From: Limimaricola litoreus
Lineage (GTDB): Bacteria; Pseudomonadota; Alphaproteobacteria; Rhodobacterales; Rhodobacteraceae
Length of the DNA: 61,623 nucleotides
NCBI RefSeq assembly: GCF_024159025.1
Contig: NZ_JAMYXC010000197.1
Span: 1-61,623, forward strand
Direction of reading: 5' to 3'
Shown here: piece after piece, positions 57,104 through 61,623 of the stretch
Layout of the letters: each line of letters opens with the position of its first letter
How positions within the stretch are numbered: the stretch's first letter is position 1
Position numbers and translations under genes: made by a program
Notes under the pieces: model-generated
What the model saw: only the letters and a program-made list of their open reading frames with translations
Database searches by the model: none
Told to the model about the DNA's origin: nothing

Positions 57104-58258
57104 ATGGCGAAACAGGCGGAGAAGAAACCCCGCTCCATCTTCGAGGAGGTGGGGGCGACACAGAAATCCCTCGCCACCCCCGGCGGCATCGACCGGGGCC
57201 GCGCCGATGCGCGGCGCGGATTGCGGATCTGGCTCGGCATCCTCTTTGCGCTCGTCGTGGCCATCGTCGTCGTCGGCGGCATGACCCGGCTGACCGACAG
57301 CGGGCTGTCGATCACCGAGTGGAACCCGGTCTCGGGCGCGGTGCCGCCGCTTTCGGCCCAGGATTGGGAGGTCGAATTCGCCAATTACCAGGCCAGCCCG
57401 CAATACGAGCTGCTGAACAAGGGCATGACGCTGGCGGAGTTCAAGCCGATCTTCTGGTGGGAATGGGGGCATCGGCAGCTCGGGCGAACCATCGGTCTTG
57501 TCTGGGCGCTGGGCTTTGCGGGCTTTGCACTGGCGCGCCGCGTGCCACCGGGCTGGTCGAGCCGATTCCTCGGCCTCGGCGCGCTGATCGGGCTGCAGGG
57601 CGCGGTCGGCTGGTGGATGGTCCATAGCGGTCTGCAGGAGGGGATGAGCACCGTCGCCTCCTACCGCCTCGCCACCCATCTCGGCCTCGCCTTCGCGATC
57701 CTCGGGCTGATCACATGGTACATCCTGCGGCTGAAGCGCCGCGAGGTGGATCTCTTGCAGGCCCGCCGTTCGGCCGAGCGCAGGCTCTGGGGGGGCATGA
57801 CCGGGCTCATGCATCTGGGCTTCTTGCAGATCATCCTCGGTGCGCTGGTCGCCGGCATCGACGCAGGCCGCGCCTTTCCGACATGGCCGCTGATGGGCGA
57901 CAGCTTCTTTCCGCCCGATCCGTTCCAGCTCGAACCGCTGTGGCGCAACTTCTTCGAGGATGCGGGGCTGGTGCAGTTCATCCACCGCATGGCGGGCTAC
58001 CTGCTCATGATCCTCGGCGTCGTCGTCTGGCTGCGCGGCAGCCGCTCGCCGCATCCCTCGACCCGCTTCGCGGTCAACGCCGTGCTGGCGATGCTTCTGG
58101 TGCAGATGGGCTTGGGCATCGTCACCGCGCTCTACGCCGCGCCCTGGCACGCCGCGATCACCCACCAGCTCGGCGCGGTGCTGTTGTGGGTGCTGATCCT
58201 GCGCGCCCGCTTCCTCGCCCGCTATCCTTACGTCCAATCGCTCAGAAAGATCCGCTGA
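57104..58258 (+). CDS. ctaA: Heme A synthase CtaA
   Basis: A 384-aa inner-membrane protein with about eight helices. Heme-ligand regions: WWEWGHRQLGRTIG, RLATHLGLAF, FIHRMAGYLLM and AITHQLGAVLLW. Converts heme O to heme A for cytochrome oxidase. The ATG follows GGAGG. It overlaps the peptidase gene by one base in TGATG. Confidence 0.93.
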   Translation: MAKQAEKKPRSIFEEVGATQKSLATPGGIDRGRADARRGLRIWLGILFALVVAIVVVGGMTRLTDSGLSITEWNPVSGAVPPLSAQDWEVEFANYQASPQYELLNKGMTLAEFKPIFWWEWGHRQLGRTIGLVWALGFAGFALARRVPPGWSSRFLGLGALIGLQGAVGWWMVHSGLQEGMSTVASYRLATHLGLAFAILGLITWYILRLKRREVDLLQARRSAERRLWGGMTGLMHLGFLQIILGALVAGIDAGRAFPTWPLMGDSFFPPDPFQLEPLWRNFFEDAGLVQFIHRMAGYLLMILGVVVWLRGSRSPHPSTRFAVNAVLAMLLVQMGLGIVTALYAAPWHAAITHQLGAVLLWVLILRARFLARYPYVQSLRKIR

Positions 58259-59727
58259 TGACCGCTTACGACGATCTGATGGCGCATGCGCGTGAAACCG
58301 AGGCGCTGGCGCAGGTGGCGGGCCGTCTGGGTTGGGATCAGGAGACGGTGATGCCGCGCGGCGCCGCCGCGCAGCGCGGCGAGGAGAGCGCCGCGATGGA
58401 GGGCGTGCTGCACGCGCGCCGCACCGATCCGCGCATCGGCGGCTGGCTGGAGCGGGCGGAGGCCACGGATGACATCGTCGCCGCCAATCTGCGCGAAATC
58501 CGCCGCAGCTACGCGCGCGCGAACAAGGTGCCCGCACGGCTCGCTGCCGAGATCGCGCGCGTCACCTCCGTGGCGCAGGGCACATGGGCGCAGGCGCGCG
58601 CCGACGAGGATGTCGCGGCCTTCCTGCCGACACTGGCCCGGGTGGTCGCGCTCAGGCAGGAGGAGGGGCAGGCGCTGGCCGAGGGTGGCGAGGTCTATGA
58701 CGCGCTGCTCGACGATTACGAGCCAGGCGCCAGGGCCGCCGAGCTCGATGCGATGTTCGGCGCGCTGCGCCCGCGCCTCGTCACCTTGCGCGAGGCGATC
58801 CGCGAAAGACCCCAGCCTGTGGCGCTTTCGGGGACGTTCGACGAGGCCGCGCAGATGGCGCTGACCCGCGAGCTGGCTGAAATCTTCGGCTACGACATGG
58901 CGCGCGGGCGCATCGACAAGGCGGTGCATCCCTTCTGCTCGGGCTCGGGCAACGACGTGCGCGTGACCACCCGCACCGATCCCGCCGATCCGTTCAACTG
59001 CCTCTATTCGACCATCCACGAGGTCGGCCATGCGAGCTACGAGCAGAACGTCGATTCCGATTATCTGCTGACCCCGATCGGGCGCGGCGTGTCGATGGGC
59101 GTGCACGAAAGCCAAAGCCGGATCTACGAGAACCAGCTCGCCCGCAGCCCGGCCTTCGCGGGCTTCCTGCTGGGCCGGATGCGCGACAGCTTCGGCGACA
59201 TCGGCATCACCGATCCCATGGAGTTCGCCCGCGCCGTCAACCGCGTCACCGACGGCTACATCCGTACCGAATCGGACGAGGTGCAATACAATCTGCACGT
59301 CCTCATGCGCTTCGATCTCGAGCGTGCGCTGATCTCGGGCGATCTCGCCGTGGAAGATCTGGAAGCGGCATGGAACGACCGCTTCGCCGCCGATTTCGGT
59401 TTCGCGGTGGACCGGCCCTCGAACGGCTGCCTGCAGGATGTGCACTGGTCGGTGGGGCTCATGGGCTACTTTCCGACCTACAGTTTGGGCAATGTCTATG
59501 CGGGCTGCCTGCACCGCGCGCTGCGCGACGCGCGGCCTGGTCTCGACGACGAGTTGGCGCGCGGCGACCTTGCTGGCGCGACCGGCTGGCTGCGCGAGCA
59601 GGTCCAGCGCCACGGCGCGCTGCGCGGCCCGCGCGAGACGGTTCAGGCCGCCTGCGGTTTCACCCCCTCCGAGGCACCGCTGCTCGATTATCTCGAAGCC
59701 AAGTTCGGCGCGCTCTACGATCTCTGA
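58258..59727 (+). CDS. M32 family carboxypeptidase
   Basis: A 489-aa zinc metallopeptidase: ALAQVAGRLGWDQETVMP near the start, the HExxH motif in TIHEVGHASYEQN, GRGVSMGVHESQSRIYEN with the third ligand Glu, and RVTDGYIRTESDEVQYNLHV. Family length about 490-500. Coupled to ctaA by TGATG. Followed by a bidirectional terminator. Confidence 0.94.
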   Translation: MTAYDDLMAHARETEALAQVAGRLGWDQETVMPRGAAAQRGEESAAMEGVLHARRTDPRIGGWLERAEATDDIVAANLREIRRSYARANKVPARLAAEIARVTSVAQGTWAQARADEDVAAFLPTLARVVALRQEEGQALAEGGEVYDALLDDYEPGARAAELDAMFGALRPRLVTLREAIRERPQPVALSGTFDEAAQMALTRELAEIFGYDMARGRIDKAVHPFCSGSGNDVRVTTRTDPADPFNCLYSTIHEVGHASYEQNVDSDYLLTPIGRGVSMGVHESQSRIYENQLARSPAFAGFLLGRMRDSFGDIGITDPMEFARAVNRVTDGYIRTESDEVQYNLHVLMRFDLERALISGDLAVEDLEAAWNDRFAADFGFAVDRPSNGCLQDVHWSVGLMGYFPTYSLGNVYAGCLHRALRDARPGLDDELARGDLAGATGWLREQVQRHGALRGPRETVQAACGFTPSEAPLLDYLEAKFGALYDL

Positions 59728-59748
59728 TCGCCCGACTGCGCAAGAAAA

Positions 59749-59776
59749 AGCCCCGCGCCATTCCGGTCGCGGGGCT
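59749..59776. terminator. Bidirectional intrinsic terminator
   Basis: AGCCCCGCG pairs with CGCGGGGCT around a 10-base loop. On the minus strand it is followed by CTTTTTCTTG, a good T-run for the methyltransferase gene that ends at 59796; on the plus strand TCTTGG follows, for the peptidase gene. Confidence 0.85.
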
Positions 59777-59795
59777 TCTTGGTCTTGTGGGGGCC

Positions 59796-60809
59796 TCAGC
59801 CCCGGCGGCGTCCGCGCCGCGCGGCGCGCGTGGGCCCCGCGCCATCGGTGCCGTCCGAGGCCGAGGAAAACCCGCCCAGCGCCTCGACGATCCGCTCCAG
59901 CGTCGGACGCTCGCCCGGAGCCCGCGTCTCCAACGCCTCGCGCATGGCGCGCAGATGCTCGGGCATGGTGCCGCAGCAGCCGCCGATGATCGTTGCCCCC
60001 GCATCGCGGGCAAGACAGGCGTAATCGGCCATCAGCGCAGGCGTGCCGTCGTAATGAATATGCCCGTCATGGTATTTCGGGATGCCGGCATTGCCCTTGG
60101 CGATGACCGGTGCCTCGGTGCCCGCGGCAGTAAAGCCCAGCACGGTGCGCAGCAGGTCCGAGGCCCCGGTGCCGCAGTTGGCACCGAAGGCGAGCGGCGC
60201 GTGATCGAGCTTGCCGACCATCTTGACCATGTCGGCCGAGGTGAGCCCCATCATGGTGCGGCCTGCCGTGTCGAAGCTCATCGTACCGCACCACGGCATC
60301 CCCGCCTTGCCAAAGGCCTCGGCGGCGGCGCGGAATTCCTCACCCGCCGAAATCGTCTCGACCCAGAGCACGTCGGCGCCGCCCGCCTTCAGCCCCTCGG
60401 CCTGCTCGTGGAACATCTCGACCGCGATTTCATGCGTGAGCTCCCCCATCGGCGCCATGATGTCGCCCGTCGGCCCGACCGACCCCGCGACGATCACCGG
60501 GCGATCCGCCTTGTCGGCGATCTCGCGGCCCAGCTCGGCGGCGGCCTTGTTGAGCTCGAACACCCGGTCCTGCGCCTGGTGCAGCTTGAGCCGCGAGGCG
60601 TTGCCGCCGAAGCTGTTGGTCAAAAACAGGTCCGAGCCCGCATCGACGGCACCCGCGTAGAGCGCGCGGATCTTGTCTTGCTCGGTGACGTTCCAAAGCT
60701 CGGGCGCGTCGCCGGAGCTCAGCCCCATGTTGAACAGGTTGGTCCCCGTCGCGCCGTCGGCCAGCAGCCAGTCACGGGTTTCGAGAAGTCGGGAGAGTGC
60801 GTCTGTCAT
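59796..60809 (-). CDS. Betaine-homocysteine/homocysteine S-methyltransferase
   Basis: A 337-aa TIM-barrel enzyme with the zinc ligands in GANCGTGASDLL and IIGGCCGTMPEHL. Motifs LLADGATGTNLFNMGL and FLTNSFGGNASRLKLH match the family. It transfers a methyl group from betaine or a similar donor to homocysteine, forming methionine. The last 25 residues are a basic tail. It overlaps the upstream DUF2156 gene by 38 bases. Confidence 0.9.
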   Translation of the reverse strand: MTDALSRLLETRDWLLADGATGTNLFNMGLSSGDAPELWNVTEQDKIRALYAGAVDAGSDLFLTNSFGGNASRLKLHQAQDRVFELNKAAAELGREIADKADRPVIVAGSVGPTGDIMAPMGELTHEIAVEMFHEQAEGLKAGGADVLWVETISAGEEFRAAAEAFGKAGMPWCGTMSFDTAGRTMMGLTSADMVKMVGKLDHAPLAFGANCGTGASDLLRTVLGFTAAGTEAPVIAKGNAGIPKYHDGHIHYDGTPALMADYACLARDAGATIIGGCCGTMPEHLRAMREALETRAPGERPTLERIVEALGGFSSASDGTDGAGPTRAARRGRRRG

Positions 60810-61623
60810 TGGCGGGGCCTGTCTGCTCGGTGAGGCGCGGCGCGGCGCCGCGAAGGACCGGAAGCCGGATCGGCCGCCGGACGGTAGCGCCGCCCTTCTG
60901 CACCGCTAGAGCCCCGAGTTCAATGTCGGGGATGGGCGGCTCCGCGCCGAGCGGCGCGGGATCATGCACGGCGCGCGCGATCTCGATCGCGGCGCGCGCA
61001 AGGCCCGCGCGGCCGGGCGCTGCGGCGTAGAGCGGCCGCCAGCCCGGCCCGAAGCCGCGCTTGAACTGCTCGAGCCCGGCGCAGCCGGGGCGCGCCGCGA
61101 TCCGGGCGCGCAGGGGGGCGGGCATCCATGCGGGAAGTTTCGGCAAAGCCGCGAGTGAGACGAGCGGCACCTGCGCCGCGCGCGCCGTTTCGATCGCCGA
61201 AAGGACGAGCGCCATCATCGTGCCGTCCGGGGCGGCGACGGTCTGGCGCATGAGATCGAGGGTCCAGTCGCCCCGGCCCTGGTGAAAGCTCGCGAAGGCC
61301 ACCAACTCGCCCTCGCGCCGCGCCAGCACCACGTGCTGGTGCATCAGCAGCTCGGGGCAGAAGCGGCCCATGGAGAAGCCGCGCTCGCCGCCCGAGCGGG
61401 CAGCCCAGTCGGCGTGGATGCGCGCCATCTCATCGAGCGGCAGGATCTGCGGCGCGGTCTCGATCGTCACCCCGGCCTTGCTCGCTGCCTTCAGCTTGCG
61501 GCGCAGGCTGCGGCAGGCCGGGCGATCGAGGCTCCAGCGCGCGGTGTCGATCACCGCCTCGGTGGCGATGCGCTCGACCGCCCAGCCCGCGGCGCGGGCG
61601 CGCAGGGCTTCGCGCGGGCCGCA
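60772..61623 (-). CDS. DUF2156 (GNAT-like) protein, 5' end outside the window
   Basis: The frame stays open to the window edge, so only the C-terminal 283 residues are seen. They match the DUF2156/MprF-type aminoacyl- or lysyl-transfer fold: SLRRKLKAASKAGVTIE, GFSMGRFCPELLMHQHVVLA, VAFASFHQGRGDWTLDLMRQ, LEQFKRGFGPGWRPLY. In MprF this domain modifies phosphatidylglycerol; here no transmembrane part is visible, so the role is uncertain. Confidence 0.85.
   Translation of the reverse strand, partial: CGPREALRARAAGWAVERIATEAVIDTARWSLDRPACRSLRRKLKAASKAGVTIETAPQILPLDEMARIHADWAARSGGERGFSMGRFCPELLMHQHVVLARREGELVAFASFHQGRGDWTLDLMRQTVAAPDGTMMALVLSAIETARAAQVPLVSLAALPKLPAWMPAPLRARIAARPGCAGLEQFKRGFGPGWRPLYAAAPGRAGLARAAIEIARAVHDPAPLGAEPPIPDIELGALAVQKGGATVRRPIRLPVLRGAAPRLTEQTGPANDRRTLPTSRNP

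Overview
The window comes from a GC-rich alphaproteobacterium, most likely a member of the Rhodobacteraceae/Roseobacter group. The backbone genes point that way: an L21 protein with a helix-hairpin-helix tail, the order rplU-rpmA-obgE-proB-proA-chpT, an olsB-olsA ornithine-lipid pair, and ctaA. Assignments rest on reading motifs and family resemblance by eye; no database search was run.

Layout. (1) 1-5968 is host backbone: a truncated gpmI-like fragment, an RND efflux permease, and a three-gene polar amino acid ABC uptake operon. (2) 5969-45597 is a ~39.6 kb genomic island in the 3' end of a tRNA-Ser(CGA) gene. It is bounded by a 23-bp perfect direct repeat (attL 5969-5991, attR 45575-45597). 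A tyrosine integrase sits just inside attL, and a triplet of 12-bp-phased short repeats lies inside each end. (3) 45575-61623 is backbone: the tRNA, a DUF2059 protein, a small lipoprotein, rplU, rpmA, two GNAT acetyltransferases, obgE, proBA, chpT, a DUF3553 protein, olsBA, a ThiE-like protein, a TrmJ-like methyltransferase, ctaA, an M32 carboxypeptidase, a betaine/homocysteine methyltransferase, and a DUF2156 protein cut by the window end.

The island is a mosaic. From left to right it carries the integrase; a dead IS3 fragment; a 1843-aa RecQ-UvrD double helicase; a frameshifted Flp-type pilin cut by an IS5 fragment; an AT-richer block with an HNH nuclease, a KAP NTPase, a DUF1643 protein and a compact AAA-ATPase/DUF4435 fusion resembling PARIS AriA+AriB; and a regulator with a C-terminal DNA-binding region. 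A nested module follows (about 22.2-30.1 kb): two large tyrosine recombinases, two small excisionase-like HTH proteins, a RepA-like ATPase, a KfrA-like coiled-coil protein, and several long, nearly perfect inverted repeats. The right end holds a 14-kb operon of three very large, overlapping genes.

That operon (44403 to 30247, minus strand) is the best candidate for an undescribed system. It encodes a ~1028-aa protein of no recognised family, a 1647-aa DUF1998-type SF2 helicase, and a ~2040-aa protein with an acidic linker and a STAND/Orc-like ATPase core. DUF1998 helicases are core parts of DISARM and Druantia, but this gene set matches neither as I know them. With the PARIS-like fusion and the double helicase, the island reads as a defence island. 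No CRISPR array was seen.
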